Shown here: positions 45,064 through 54,375 of the stretch, one piece after another
Layout of the letters: the number at the start of each line of letters is the position of its first letter
Numbering within the stretch: the stretch's first letter is position 1
Assembly (NCBI RefSeq): GCF_001905905.1
Contig: NZ_LIVT01000001.1
Coordinates: 476,870-540,869 of the forward strand
Source: Streptomyces sp. CB02366
Lineage (GTDB): Bacteria; Actinomycetota; Actinomycetes; Streptomycetales; Streptomycetaceae
Length of the DNA: 64,000 nucleotides
Direction of reading: 5' to 3'
Position numbers and translations under genes: made by a program
Notes under the pieces: generated by a model
Database searches by the model: none
What the model was told of the DNA's origin: nothing
What the model saw: only the letters and a program-made list of their open reading frames with translations

Positions 45064-47298
45064 TCACTGCGGGGCCGCTCCGTTGCCCTCGGGCCGCTCG
45101 CCCGGCTGGCCGTCGCCGTCCCCGGGCTGCGGCGGCAGCGAAGGGACGGTGGGCGGCGTGAAGGTCGGCGGGGTGGTGGTGGGCGGCGGGGCGGGCGTGG
45201 TCGGGGTCTCGGTGGGCGTCTCGCTCGGCGTCTCGGACGGGGTGTCCGACGGGGTGGCCGGCTTCTCGGACTCGGTGGGCCGCTCGGAAGGGGCGTCGGA
45301 CGGGGGCGGCGGGGCGGGAACCTCGCCGCGCTCCACGTCCTGGAGGTCGAACGTCCTGTCCGAGCCGCCGCCGAGGGCGCCGAGGGTGTAGTCGGCCCAG
45401 ATCCGGGCGGGGAAGCCACCGCCGTTGGCGCGGCCGGAGTTGGCCGTACCGGTCAGGGAGACCTGCTTGCGACCGCCGTCGCCCTCGCCGAAGAGCGCCA
45501 CGACCGTGGTCAGCTCCGGGGTGTACCCGGCGAACCAGGCGGACTTGTTGTCCTCGGAGGTGCCGGTCTTGCCCGCCGCGTCGTAGGCGGAAGTGTTGGC
45601 CTCGCGGCCGGAGCCCGCGTCGACGACCCCGGTGAGCGCCTTGGTGACGGTGTCGGCCGAGGCGCGGCTGATGGCCTGCTCCCGCTTGGGCTTCTGCGGC
45701 TTCACCGTGCGGTCGCGGTGCTCGGCGGACCGGAGGATGTGCGGGGTGACCTTCCGGCCGTGGTTGTCGAGCGTGGCGTAGGCGCCGGCCATGTCCCAGG
45801 TCGAGGCGTTCATGGTGCCGAGGCTGACGGCGGGGCGCTCGGGGAAGTTCTTGTCCGGTACGCCGAGGGCGAGCGCGGTCGCCTTGGCCTTGGCCGGCGA
45901 CACGTCCACGATCATCTGGGCGAAGACGGAGTTGACCGAGCTGTTCATCGCCTGCTGGACGGAGATTCGACCGTAGCTGCGGTCGTCCTCGTTCTGCGGG
46001 GAGAACGGGGTGTCGCTGCCGACGACGGGCCGCTTGCTGGTGCCGTCGTAGATCGTGTTGAGCCCGATCAGGCTGCCGTCCTGGGTCGTCGAATCGTTCT
46101 CCAGGGCGGAGGCGAGCACCAGCGGCTTGAAGGTGGAGGCGGGCTGGTAGTCCTGGCGGGTCGCGTTGCTGATGTAGTGCTTGACGTAGTCCTCGCCGCC
46201 GTACAGCGCGACGACCTCGCCGGTCCTGGGGTCGACGGAGGTGGCGCCGGCCTGGACGGTGGCGTCGACCTTGTCGCCCTCCCGGTCGAGCTTGGACTCC
46301 AGCTGGTCGTGCACCGACTTCTCCAGCGCCTTCTGGCGCTTCTTGTCGACGGTGAGCGTGAAGGTCCAGCCGCCGGCCAGGCGGTCCTCCTCGGTGACGC
46401 CCTGCTTCTCCAGCTCCTTGTTGGCGGCCTCGACGAGGTAGCCGGCCTGGCCCTCCATGCCCGGGGCGGGCTTGGGCTTCTGCGGGACGGGGAATTCGAG
46501 GCCGGCCTTCTCGGACTCGGTCAGCCACTTCATCTCGACCATGTTGCGCAGGGTGTAGGCCCAGCGCTCCTTGACCAGCTTCTTCCCCGTGGGGCTCGCG
46601 GAGTTCCAGTCGTACTGGCTGGGCGCCTGGAGGAGGGAGGCGAGGTAGGCGCCCTGCGCGACGTCCAGCTCCTCGGCGTCCACGCCGTAGTACGCCTGGG
46701 CGGCGGCCTGGACGCCGCTCGCGCCGCGTCCGTAGTAGGCGGTGTTGATGTACCCGGCGAGGATCTGGTCCTTGGACTGCTTCTGGTCCACCTTGAGGGA
46801 GATCACCACCTCCTTGAGCTTGCGGCTCACGGTGGGGTCCTGCGTCAGGTAGTAGTTCTTCACGTACTGCTGGGTGATGGTCGAGCCGCCCTGCTTGCCC
46901 TTGCCGCTGAGGGTGTTGAAGAGAGCGCGGGTGGTGCCCTTCAGGTCGACGCCCTGGTCCTTGTAGAAGGTCTTGTTCTCGGCGGCGACGAAGGCGTGCT
47001 GGACCTTCTTCGGCACCTGGTCCAGGTCGATGATCTGGCGGTTGACGCCCTTGCCGGTCCGGGCCAGGACCGTGCCGTCGCTGTACTTGTAGACGTTGCT
47101 CTGCCGTTCCGCCGTGGCGTTGGCGGCGGGGACGTCGACGTACAGGTAGAGCGCGCCGAAGGCGCCCATGCCCAGCAGGACGATCCCGAAGAACGCGCCC
47201 AGCAGCTTCTTCCACGTGAAGAGTCCGCGTATGCCGCCGCTCTTCCGGTCCCCGCGCGGTTCCCGCGCCGGGGCTCGTCGCGCATCCGCTCGGCCCAT
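45064..47298 (-). CDS. Class A penicillin-binding protein (transglycosylase/transpeptidase)
   Basis: This 744-residue bifunctional peptidoglycan synthase has a cytoplasmic Arg-rich start and a membrane anchor at about 29-53. The GT51 domain shows AAENKTFYKDQGVDLKG, GGSTITQQYVKNYYL and ASGVQAAAQAYYGV. The transpeptidase domain shows SxxK in PASTFKPLVLA, SxN in MNSSVNSVFA and KTGT in AAGKTGTSEDNKSAWFAGY. A Pro/Thr/Ser-rich extracellular tail of about 80 residues ends the protein. A single PASTA domain is not seen. Confidence 0.95.
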   Translation of the reverse strand: MGRADARRAPAREPRGDRKSGGIRGLFTWKKLLGAFFGIVLLGMGAFGALYLYVDVPAANATAERQSNVYKYSDGTVLARTGKGVNRQIIDLDQVPKKVQHAFVAAENKTFYKDQGVDLKGTTRALFNTLSGKGKQGGSTITQQYVKNYYLTQDPTVSRKLKEVVISLKVDQKQSKDQILAGYINTAYYGRGASGVQAAAQAYYGVDAEELDVAQGAYLASLLQAPSQYDWNSASPTGKKLVKERWAYTLRNMVEMKWLTESEKAGLEFPVPQKPKPAPGMEGQAGYLVEAANKELEKQGVTEEDRLAGGWTFTLTVDKKRQKALEKSVHDQLESKLDREGDKVDATVQAGATSVDPRTGEVVALYGGEDYVKHYISNATRQDYQPASTFKPLVLASALENDSTTQDGSLIGLNTIYDGTSKRPVVGSDTPFSPQNEDDRSYGRISVQQAMNSSVNSVFAQMIVDVSPAKAKATALALGVPDKNFPERPAVSLGTMNASTWDMAGAYATLDNHGRKVTPHILRSAEHRDRTVKPQKPKREQAISRASADTVTKALTGVVDAGSGREANTSAYDAAGKTGTSEDNKSAWFAGYTPELTTVVALFGEGDGGRKQVSLTGTANSGRANGGGFPARIWADYTLGALGGGSDRTFDLQDVERGEVPAPPPPSDAPSERPTESEKPATPSDTPSETPSETPTETPTTPAPPPTTTPPTFTPPTVPSLPPQPGDGDGQPGERPEGNGAAPQ

Positions 47299-47538
47299 TG
47301 GTGTGTTGCTCCCGCTTCTCTGCTCGACCGGCTCGCTCGGTTCCGTCAGTTGGCTCAGACCTGCCAGCTAACACCCACGACGGGGACGAAAGACGAGCGA
47401 TCCCGCCTTTTGCCGACGTGAGAATCAGCACCCGCTTTCTCAGGAACCGACTCCTCAGGGGTGGACAAGGTTGCGAGATCCGATAATGTGAAATCACATT
47501 GCTAGCGCGGTGCGATACCGCGAGGAACGGGGGATCCC
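47299..47538. promoter_or_regulatory. Divergent promoter region with a 16-bp palindrome
   Basis: AATGTGAAATCACATT at 47485-47500 is a palindrome with perfect seven-base arms around AA, 39 bases before the second SPFH gene. It is distinctly AT-rich against its surroundings and looks like the site of a GntR-, Crp- or RHH-type regulator. Confidence 0.6.
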
Positions 47539-48510
47539 ATGACCGCCCACCACGACGACCACCGCCCCGACGCAGCGGCGGCGGATCTCGAGATCGACGC
47601 CCCCGACATGCCCGCGCCGCAGGTCAGGGAGGTCACCGCGCACTCCATACCGGGCGGCCTGGGACTGCTCCTGACCGTGCTCGGCGTCTTCGCCGGGGTC
47701 GCCCTCGCCATCGTCGGCGGGGTGGTCGGGGCGAACGGCAGCAACGCGGTCGGCGTCCCGCTCCTCGTCCTCGGCGTGCTCCTCGTACTCACCTCGTTCT
47801 TCTGCATGAGCGGCGTGAAGATGGTCGCTCCGGGCGAGGCCCGGGTGATCCAGCTCTTCGGGCGGTACGTCGGAACGATCCGCGCCGACGGGCTGCGCTG
47901 GGTCAACCCGCTGACCTCCAGCCGCAAGATCTCCACCCGGGTCCGCAACCACGAGACCGCCGTCCTCAAGGTCAACGACGCCTACGGCAACCCGATCGAG
48001 CTGGCCGCGATCGTCGTGTGGAAGGTCGAGGACACCGCCCAGGCGCTCTTCGAGGTCGACGACTTCCTGGAGTTCGTCGCCACCCAGACCGAGTCGGCCG
48101 TCCGGCACATCGCCATCGAGTACCCGTACGACGCCCACGACGAGGACGGCCTCTCGCTGCGCGGCAACGCCGAGGAGATCACCGAGAAGCTGGCCGCCGA
48201 GCTGACCGCCCGGGTGCAGGCCGCGGGCGTCCGGATCATCGAGTCGCGCTTCAGCCACCTCGCGTACGCCCCGGAGATCGCCTCCGCCATGCTCCAGCGC
48301 CAGCAGGCCGGGGCGGTCGTCGCGGCCCGCCGGCAGATCGTCGAGGGCGCGGTGGGCATGGTCGAGATGGCCCTGGACCGGATCGCCGACCGGGACATCG
48401 TGGAGCTGGACTCCGAGCGGAAGGCCGCCATGGTCAGCAATCTGATGGTGGTGCTGTGCGGTGATCGCGGCGCCCAGCCGGTCCTCAACACGGGCACCCT
48501 CTACCAGTGA
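47539..48510 (+). CDS. SPFH domain membrane protein (second copy)
   Basis: This 323-residue protein has a His/Asp-rich start, two membrane helices (about 42-65 and 70-92) and an SPFH domain beginning [19 protein letters not shown], with [20 protein letters not shown] and [20 protein letters not shown]. It differs from the QmcA-like protein at 1.6 kb by the double anchor and by lacking an NfeD partner. Its stop overlaps the start of a ribbon-helix-helix gene (GTGA), so the two act together or share dosage. Confidence 0.88.
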   Translation: MTAHHDDHRPDAAAADLEIDAPDMPAPQVREVTAHSIPGGLGLLLTVLGVFAGVALAIVGGVVGANGSNAVGVPLLVLGVLLVLTSFFCMSGVKMVAPGEARVIQLFGRYVGTIRADGLRWVNPLTSSRKISTRVRNHETAVLKVNDAYGNPIELAAIVVWKVEDTAQALFEVDDFLEFVATQTESAVRHIAIEYPYDAHDEDGLSLRGNAEEITEKLAAELTARVQAAGVRIIESRFSHLAYAPEIASAMLQRQQAGAVVAARRQIVEGAVGMVEMALDRIADRDIVELDSERKAAMVSNLMVVLCGDRGAQPVLNTGTLYQ

Positions 48511-48848
48511 CCGACCAGACGCCCCCCCGGCGGGCGCCGGCGCCCCGGCCGCAGCAGCGCAAGCAGACGCTGCTGCGGCTGGACCCGGCCGTGCACGACG
48601 CGCTCGCCCGCTGGGCCTCCGACGAGCTGCGCAGCACCAACGCGCAGATCGAGTTCCTGCTGCGCCGGGCGCTCGCCGAGGCGGGCCGGCTGCCGACGGC
48701 CGTGCGGCCGATCGCCCGGCGGGGGCGACCGCCCAAGCAGGCGCCCGAGGAGCCAGGGCCTCCCCGGCAGGGGCCCGAGGAGCAGGCGCCCGAGGAGCAG
48801 GGGCCGTCGGCGCCGGAGCCCGGGCCCGGCGGCTCCGCCGCCCCGTGA
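48507..48848 (+). CDS. Small ribbon-helix-helix protein with Pro/Glu-rich tail
   Basis: This 113-residue protein has a ribbon-helix-helix core at about residues 19-58 (RKQTLLRLDPAVHDALARWA, LRSTNAQIEFLLRRALAEAG), as in Arc/MetJ regulators. The tail is a GPEEQ-type low-complexity repeat. It is translationally coupled to the SPFH gene and is a fair candidate to bind the palindrome upstream of that gene. No toxin partner is adjacent. Confidence 0.75.
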   Translation: MTDQTPPRRAPAPRPQQRKQTLLRLDPAVHDALARWASDELRSTNAQIEFLLRRALAEAGRLPTAVRPIARRGRPPKQAPEEPGPPRQGPEEQAPEEQGPSAPEPGPGGSAAP

Positions 48849-48907
48849 CGCCTGCCTCCCCGACCCGAACCCGGCCCGTTTTATGGCCCGGGGTCCCTTT
48901 CGGACGC

Positions 48908-48937
48908 GTATACACGGCAGGTATACACGCCGTGTAC
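48908..48937. promoter_or_regulatory. PadR operator and promoter region
   Basis: TACACGGC (48911-48918) and GCCGTGTA (48929-48936) form an inverted repeat, with GTATACAC occurring twice as a direct repeat. The site ends 11 bases before the PadR ATG, so autorepression and a leaderless or very short leader are likely. Confidence 0.6.
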
Positions 48938-48947
48938 AGTGCTCCTC

Positions 48948-49472
48948 ATGTCTATCGGTCACACCCTCCTCGGGCTTCTGGAGTCCGGCCCCCGCCACGG
49001 TTACGACCTGAAGCGGACCTTCGACGAGAAGTTCGGCCAGGACCGTCCGCTGCACTACGGCCAGGTCTACTCGACGATGTCCCGGCTCCTGAAGAACGGT
49101 CTCGTCGAGGTCGACGGCGTCGAGAGCGAAGGAGGCCCGGAGCGCAAGCGGTACGCCATCACCGACGCCGGGATCACCGATGTCTCGCAGTGGCTGGCCC
49201 AGCCCGAGAAGCCCGAGCCCTACCTCCAGTCGACGCTGTACACCAAGGTCGTCCTCGCGCTGCTCACCGACCGCAGCGCCGCCGACCTGCTGGACACCCA
49301 GCGCTCGGCGCACCTGCGGATGATGCGGATCCTCACCGACCGCAAACGCACGGGCGACCTCGCCGACCAGCTGATCTGCGACCACGCCCTGTTCCACCTC
49401 GAAGCCGACCTGCGCTGGCTGGAACTGACCGCGGCCCGTCTCGACCAGCTCGCCAAGGTGGTGGCTCCGTGA
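48948..49472 (+). CDS. PadR family transcriptional regulator
   Basis: This 174-residue protein matches the PadR winged helix: GHTLLGLLESGPRHGYDLKR, VYSTMSRLLKNGLVEVDGVE and RKRYAITDAGITDVSQWL. A C-terminal dimerisation helix domain (about 95-174) completes it. PadR proteins often repress a neighbouring exporter until a toxic ligand binds. The stop overlaps the ABC gene GTG. ATG 48948 is preferred over GTG 48939. Confidence 0.93.
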   Translation: MSIGHTLLGLLESGPRHGYDLKRTFDEKFGQDRPLHYGQVYSTMSRLLKNGLVEVDGVESEGGPERKRYAITDAGITDVSQWLAQPEKPEPYLQSTLYTKVVLALLTDRSAADLLDTQRSAHLRMMRILTDRKRTGDLADQLICDHALFHLEADLRWLELTAARLDQLAKVVAP

Positions 49473-50155
49473 TTCCCGAAGGCTCCCTGCTCGCCGCGCA
49501 CGACCTGCGCAAGACCTACGGCTCGACGCCCGCGCTGGACGGCGCGTCGTTCTCCGTGCACCCCGGTGAGGTCGTCGCCGTCATGGGCCCCTCCGGCTCG
49601 GGCAAGTCCACCCTGCTGCACTGCCTGGCCGGGATCGTCACGCCCGACTCCGGCACCATCACCTACGCGGGCCGCGAGCTGTCCGCGATGTCCGACGCCG
49701 AGCGCAGCGCCCTGCGCCGCAGCGACTTCGGCTTCGTCTTCCAGTTCGGCCAGCTCGTCCCGGAGCTGACCTGTGTGGAGAACGTCGCCCTGCCGCTCCG
49801 TCTCAACGGCGTGAAGCGCAAGGCCGCCGAGCGCACCGCCCTGGAGTGGATGGAGCGGCTGGAGGTCGAGGACCTCGGGGCCAAGCGCCCCGGCGAGGTC
49901 TCCGGGGGCCAGGGCCAGCGGGTCGCCGTGGCCCGCGCCCTGGCCGGTTCGCCGAAGGTGGTCTTCGCGGACGAGCCGACCGGCGCGCTGGACTCCCTCA
50001 ACGGCGAGCGGGTGATGGAGCTGCTCACCGAGGCGGCCCGTTCCACCAACGCCGCCGTGGTCCTGGTGACCCACGAGGCCCGCGTCGCCGCCTACTCCGA
50101 CCGTGACGTCACCGTGCGCGACGGCCGGGTCCGCGACCTGGAGCACTCCGCATGA
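49469..50155 (+). CDS. ABC transporter ATP-binding protein (MacB/LolD type)
   Basis: This 228-residue protein has Walker A MGPSGSGKSTLLH, Q-loop FQFGQLVPELTC, signature EVSGGQGQRVAVARAL, Walker B VVFADEPTGALD and H-loop VTHEARV. It forms a transporter with the FtsX-like permease encoded next, coupled by ATGA. The SGGQG form of the signature and the short length fit the MacB/LolD exporter group. Confidence 0.95.
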   Translation: MIPEGSLLAAHDLRKTYGSTPALDGASFSVHPGEVVAVMGPSGSGKSTLLHCLAGIVTPDSGTITYAGRELSAMSDAERSALRRSDFGFVFQFGQLVPELTCVENVALPLRLNGVKRKAAERTALEWMERLEVEDLGAKRPGEVSGGQGQRVAVARALAGSPKVVFADEPTGALDSLNGERVMELLTEAARSTNAAVVLVTHEARVAAYSDRDVTVRDGRVRDLEHSA

Positions 50156-52551
50156 CCCTGCTCGACAAGCCCGGCACGGACCGGGCCGCGGCTCCCCCGC
50201 GCCCGACGCCGCCCTCGCGCGGCGCGGTGGTCCTCCGCGACCTCGGCCTCGGCGTCCGGTTCGCCGCCGGCGGCGGCCGCGAGGGCTGGGCCCGTACGCT
50301 GCTGACCGCCGTCGGCGTCGGCCTCGGCGTCGCCCTGCTGCTGCTCGCATCGTCCGTACCGCATCTGCTGGACGCCCGCAACGGCCGCGACCAGGCGCGC
50401 AAGGAGGCCCCGGCCTCCGCGTCGTCCGACGCGACCGCGAAGTCGGACCGCTCGGTGCTGCGGATCAACGCCGGCACCGACTACCGCGGCCAGACAGTCG
50501 GCGGCCATCTGATGCGCGCGGAGGGCGCCGACCCCGTCCTGCCGCCGGGCGTCGACCGCTTCCCCGCGGCGGACACGATGGTGGTCTCCCCCGCCCTGAA
50601 GGAGCTGCTGGCCTCCCCGGGCGGCGAGATTCTGCGCGAGCGGCTGCCCTACGAGATCACCGGCACGATCGGCGACGCCGGGCTGCGCTCCCCCGACGAA
50701 CTCCTCTACTACGCGGGCAGCGACACCCTGACGACCGCCCGGGGCGCCCATCGCGTCACCGGGTACGGCGACATCGGCCCGGCCGACCCGCTGCCGCCGC
50801 TGCTCATCGTGCTCGTCGTGATGGTCTGCGTCGTCCTGCTGGTGCCGGTCGCGATCTTCATCGCCACCGCCGTCCGCTTCGGCGGCGACCGCCGCGACCG
50901 CCGGCTCGCCGCACTGCGCCTGGTGGGCGCCGACATCCGGACGGCCCGGCGGATCGCCGCCGGGGAGGCGATGTTCGGCGCGCTGCTCGGGCTGCTGATC
51001 GGCCTCGCGTTCTTCCTGGTGGGCCGGTTGTTCGTCGGCTCGGTGAAGGTCTGGGACGTCAGCGCGTTCCCCGCCGACGTGGTCCCCGACCCCTGGCTCG
51101 CCCTGCTCATCGTGGTGGCGGTGCCGCTGACCGCCGTCCTGGTCACCCTGGCGGCGATGCGCTCCGTGGCGATCGAGCCGCTCGGCGTCGTACGCCGGGG
51201 GCGGGAGCGCCGGCGCCGGCTGTGGTGGCGGCTGTCGGTGCCGGCGGCCGGTCTCGGGGTGCTCGGCTGGACGGGCCGGACGAACGGCTACGAGCCGATC
51301 AACCCGCTCACGATAGCCTCCGGCGCCGTCCTGGTGCTGGTCGGTCTCGCCCTGCTGCTGCCGTGGCTGGTCGAGGCGTGCGTGAACCGGCTGAGCGGCG
51401 GTCCGGTGCCCTGGCAGCTCGCCACCCGCCGGCTTCAGCTGAGCAGCGGGGCCGCGTCCCGCGCGGTCAGCGGGGTGACGGTCGCGGTGGCGGGGGCGAT
51501 CGCCCTCCAGATGCTGTTCGCCGCGATGAACGCGGACTTCCACCGGGTGACCGGCGAGGACCCCTCGCGGGCCCAGTTCGCCGCGTACTCCGAGGACGTC
51601 ACCGGCGACGCCGCCACCTCCGCCATCGAACGGTTCCGCGCCACCGAGGGCGTCGAGGTGGTGATCGGCTCGGTGGAGGCGTACGCCAGCAAGCCCGGCA
51701 CGTACGCGGACGACGACGTCCCGCCCACCACCTCGCTGACCATCGGCACCTGCGCCACCCTGCGCGAACTGGCCCGGATCGACCGGTGCGAGGACGGCGA
51801 CGCCTTCGTCGTGCACCCGCCGGACGACAAGGGCCAGGCGGGGTGGGTGGATCAGACCGCCCGCAAGGGCAAGACCGTCCTGATCGGCGAGGGCATGGAG
51901 GGGAAGCCGTTCCGGTGGACGCTCCCCGCCGACACCGAGACCGTGACCGGGCGCAAGGACCCGATGGGCGAGACCCACTTCGGGATCATGGCGACCACCG
52001 GCGCGCTGGACGCGGGCAAGCTGCCCGGCGCCACGATCGTCGCGCAGATCCGGGTCGACGAGAGCGTGCCGGACGTCGCGGAGCACGTACGCACCACGGC
52101 GTACCGGATCGACCCCGGGATGCGTTTCGCCGAGCTGAACCCGGTGGAGCGCGACCGTCAGTACGACAGCGTGCGCACCGGTCTCCAGGTCGGGGCGACC
52201 GTGGTGCTGCTGCTCATCGCCGCCTCGATGCTGGTCTCCCAGCTGGAGCAGTTGCGCGAGCGCAAGCGGCTGCTGTCCGTGCTGGTGGCCTTCGGCACCC
52301 GGCGCTCCACGCTCGGCTGGTCGGTGCTGTGGCAGACCGCCGTGCCGGTGGCGCTCGGCCTCGCGGTCGCGGTCGCCGGCGGCCTGGGCCTCGGGGCGAC
52401 GCTCGCCTGGATGATCAGCAAGCCGGTGGCCGGCTGGTGGCTGTTCTGGCCGATGGTGGGCGCCGGGGGCGGGCTGATCGCGCTGGTGACCCTGGCGTCA
52501 CTGCCGTCGCTGTGGCGCCTGATGCGGCCGGAGGGCCTGCGCACCGAGTGA
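50152..52551 (+). CDS. FtsX-like ABC transporter permease
   Basis: This 799-residue membrane protein has one N-terminal helix followed by an extracellular segment, then a first FtsX block (about 220-345, with RRDRRLAALRLVGADIRTAR) and a second FtsX block near the C-terminus (about 680-790, with ERKRLLSVLVAFGTRRSTLG). A large extracytoplasmic domain (about 470-680) lies between them. The full-length duplicated arrangement is typical of actinobacterial drug or lipid exporters controlled by PadR. Confidence 0.92.
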   Translation: MTLLDKPGTDRAAAPPRPTPPSRGAVVLRDLGLGVRFAAGGGREGWARTLLTAVGVGLGVALLLLASSVPHLLDARNGRDQARKEAPASASSDATAKSDRSVLRINAGTDYRGQTVGGHLMRAEGADPVLPPGVDRFPAADTMVVSPALKELLASPGGEILRERLPYEITGTIGDAGLRSPDELLYYAGSDTLTTARGAHRVTGYGDIGPADPLPPLLIVLVVMVCVVLLVPVAIFIATAVRFGGDRRDRRLAALRLVGADIRTARRIAAGEAMFGALLGLLIGLAFFLVGRLFVGSVKVWDVSAFPADVVPDPWLALLIVVAVPLTAVLVTLAAMRSVAIEPLGVVRRGRERRRRLWWRLSVPAAGLGVLGWTGRTNGYEPINPLTIASGAVLVLVGLALLLPWLVEACVNRLSGGPVPWQLATRRLQLSSGAASRAVSGVTVAVAGAIALQMLFAAMNADFHRVTGEDPSRAQFAAYSEDVTGDAATSAIERFRATEGVEVVIGSVEAYASKPGTYADDDVPPTTSLTIGTCATLRELARIDRCEDGDAFVVHPPDDKGQAGWVDQTARKGKTVLIGEGMEGKPFRWTLPADTETVTGRKDPMGETHFGIMATTGALDAGKLPGATIVAQIRVDESVPDVAEHVRTTAYRIDPGMRFAELNPVERDRQYDSVRTGLQVGATVVLLLIAASMLVSQLEQLRERKRLLSVLVAFGTRRSTLGWSVLWQTAVPVALGLAVAVAGGLGLGATLAWMISKPVAGWWLFWPMVGAGGGLIALVTLASLPSLWRLMRPEGLRTE

Positions 52552-52567
52552 CGCCCGCCCGCTCCGG

Positions 52568-52605
52568 GTGCGGCCGGGGCCCCGGGGAAGGGGCCCCGGC
52601 CGCAC
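52568..52605. terminator. Terminator between the permease gene and oxyR
   Basis: A perfect 16-base stem (52568-52583 with 52590-52605) closes the loop GGGGAA, 16 bases after the permease stop and facing the convergent oxyR gene. Confidence 0.85.
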
Positions 52606-52700
52606 GCGTGCGCGCGAGCCCCCGGCCCCGCGCATGGCCGCGGGGACCCGGGCGTAGGGGAGGACGGGGCGCCCCTGCCGCGCGGGGGCGGCGGACGTGC

Positions 52701-53675
52701 TCAGCCGTTCCCCGCCACCGGCCGGACCGGCAGCGGGCGCATCGCCTCGCGCAGGGCCGCCGCCAGCTCCTCGAACTCGCCGCTCCGCGCCGACCCGGTC
52801 CGCATCGCCAGGGCGACCCGCCGGCTGGGAGCCGGGTCCGCGAAGCGCCCGGTGGCCAGCGCCTCGTTGCGACCGGTCTCCACCGTCACCGCGGTGCGCG
52901 GCAGCAGCGTCACCCCGAGCCCGCCGGCGACCAGCTGGACCAGGGTGGAGAGCCCGGCGGCGGTCGTGGTGACCGGTGCGCCCTGGGTGCGGCCGGCCTC
53001 ACGGCAGATGTCGAGGGCCTGGTCGCGCAGGCAGTGCCCCTCGTCCAGGAGGAGCAGCGGCAGCTCCCGCAGCGCGTCGCGCGGAATGTCCGAACGGCCG
53101 CCGAGCCGGTGGTCCTGCTCCATGACCAGCACGAAGTCCTCGTCGAACAGCGGGATCTCGGTGACGCCCGGCACCCCGAGCGGGACGGCGAGCAGCAGCA
53201 GGTCGAGCCGCCCCGCGGCGAGCCCCTCCAGCAGTGAGGAGGTCTGCTCCTCGTGGACCTGGAGGTCGAGGTCCGGATAGCGCTCGTGGACGAGGCGGAG
53301 CACGGTGGGCAGCAGGTAGGGGGCGACGGTCGGGATCACGCCGAGCCGGAGGACCCCGGTGAAGGGGGCCCGGACCGCCTCCGCCTCCTCCATCAGCGCG
53401 GCGACGGCGTCCAGCACCGCCCCGGCCCGGACCGCCAGCCGCTCCCCGGCGGCCGAGAGCAGCACCTTGCGCGTCGTGCGCTCGATGAGCTGGACACCCA
53501 GTGCCTCCTCCAGAGCGGACACCGCTCCGGAGAGTGCCGGCTGACTCATCCCGATTGCGGCCGCCGCGTCCCGGAAGTGCAGATGTTCCGCCACGGCGGT
53601 GAAGGCGCGCAGCTGCGACAGGCTGGGCTGCTTGCCGTGCTGCTTGGGGCGTATGCCGTGATTGCCCTGGCCCAC
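52701..53675 (-). CDS. oxyR: Peroxide-sensing LysR-type regulator OxyR
   Basis: This 324-residue protein has an N-terminal LysR winged helix (QPSLSQLRAFTAVAEHLHFR, AAAAIGMSQPALSGAVSALE). Its substrate domain holds the redox pair in DEGHCLRDQALDICREAG, which aligns with the Cys199/Cys208 loop of E. coli OxyR. It should activate the divergent ahpC-ahpD operon when peroxide forms the disulfide. GTG 53675 has GGAGGTG upstream, and the OxyR box overlaps this ribosome site, suggesting autoregulation. Confidence 0.95.
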   Translation of the reverse strand: MGQGNHGIRPKQHGKQPSLSQLRAFTAVAEHLHFRDAAAAIGMSQPALSGAVSALEEALGVQLIERTTRKVLLSAAGERLAVRAGAVLDAVAALMEEAEAVRAPFTGVLRLGVIPTVAPYLLPTVLRLVHERYPDLDLQVHEEQTSSLLEGLAAGRLDLLLLAVPLGVPGVTEIPLFDEDFVLVMEQDHRLGGRSDIPRDALRELPLLLLDEGHCLRDQALDICREAGRTQGAPVTTTAAGLSTLVQLVAGGLGVTLLPRTAVTVETGRNEALATGRFADPAPSRRVALAMRTGSARSGEFEELAAALREAMRPLPVRPVAGNG

Positions 53676-53677
53676 TG

Positions 53678-53714
53678 ATAGGCACCTCCGATCATCCGGG
53701 CCGAGTGTAGCTAT
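53678..53714. promoter_or_regulatory. OxyR binding site between oxyR and ahpC
   Basis: Four tetranucleotides occur at exact 7-base spacing: ATAG (53678), CGAT (53689), GCCG (53700) and CTAT (53711). This is the spacing of the OxyR consensus ATAG-N7-CTAT-N7-ATAG-N7-CTAT. The outer two are perfect and the inner two are degenerate. It lies three bases from the oxyR start and 95 bases before ahpC. Confidence 0.65.
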
Positions 53715-53808
53715 TTCCGTGATCAATGCACTCTGTGCCAAGGTGGGAACCGTCCAACCCTCAGGAACGCCCTCAAAAAGGGAATTCCAGACGTTGCAAG
53801 GAGAGCGC

Positions 53809-54363
53809 GTGCTCACTGTCGGTGACAAGTTCCCCGAGTTCGACCTGACCGCTTGTGTCTCGCTGGAGAGCGGCAAGGAGTTCGAGCAGATCAACCACAA
53901 GACCTACGAGGGCAAGTGGAAGATCGTCTTCGCGTGGCCGAAGGACTTCACCTTCGTGTGCCCCACCGAGATCGCCGCCTTCGGCAAGCTGAACGAGGAG
54001 TTCGCCGACCGCGACGCGCAGATCCTCGGTTTCTCCGGTGACTCCGAGTTCGTGCACCACGCCTGGCGCAAGGACCACCCGGACCTGACCGACCTGCCCT
54101 TCCCGATGCTGGCCGACTCGAAGCACGAGCTCATGCGCGACCTGGGCATCGAGGGCGAGGACGGCTTCGCCCAGCGCGCCGTCTTCATCGTCGACCAGAA
54201 CAACGAGATCCAGTTCACGATGGTGACCGCCGGTTCCGTGGGCCGTAACCCCAAGGAGGTCCTGCGGGTCCTCGACGCCCTGCAGACCGACGAGCTGTGC
54301 CCGTGCAACTGGACCAAGGGCGAGAACACCCTGGACCCGGTCGCGCTCCTCTCGGGCGAGTGA
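53809..54363 (+). CDS. ahpC: Alkyl hydroperoxide reductase AhpC (peroxiredoxin)
   Basis: This 184-residue 2-Cys peroxiredoxin has the peroxidatic cysteine in WPKDFTFVCPTEIAAFGKL and the resolving cysteines near the end in DELCPCNWTKGENTL. It reduces organic peroxides and is recycled by AhpD. GTG 53809 has AAGGAGAG upstream. ahpD begins 12 bases after its stop. Confidence 0.97.
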   Translation: MLTVGDKFPEFDLTACVSLESGKEFEQINHKTYEGKWKIVFAWPKDFTFVCPTEIAAFGKLNEEFADRDAQILGFSGDSEFVHHAWRKDHPDLTDLPFPMLADSKHELMRDLGIEGEDGFAQRAVFIVDQNNEIQFTMVTAGSVGRNPKEVLRVLDALQTDELCPCNWTKGENTLDPVALLSGE

Positions 54364-54375
54364 GCTGATACGGAC

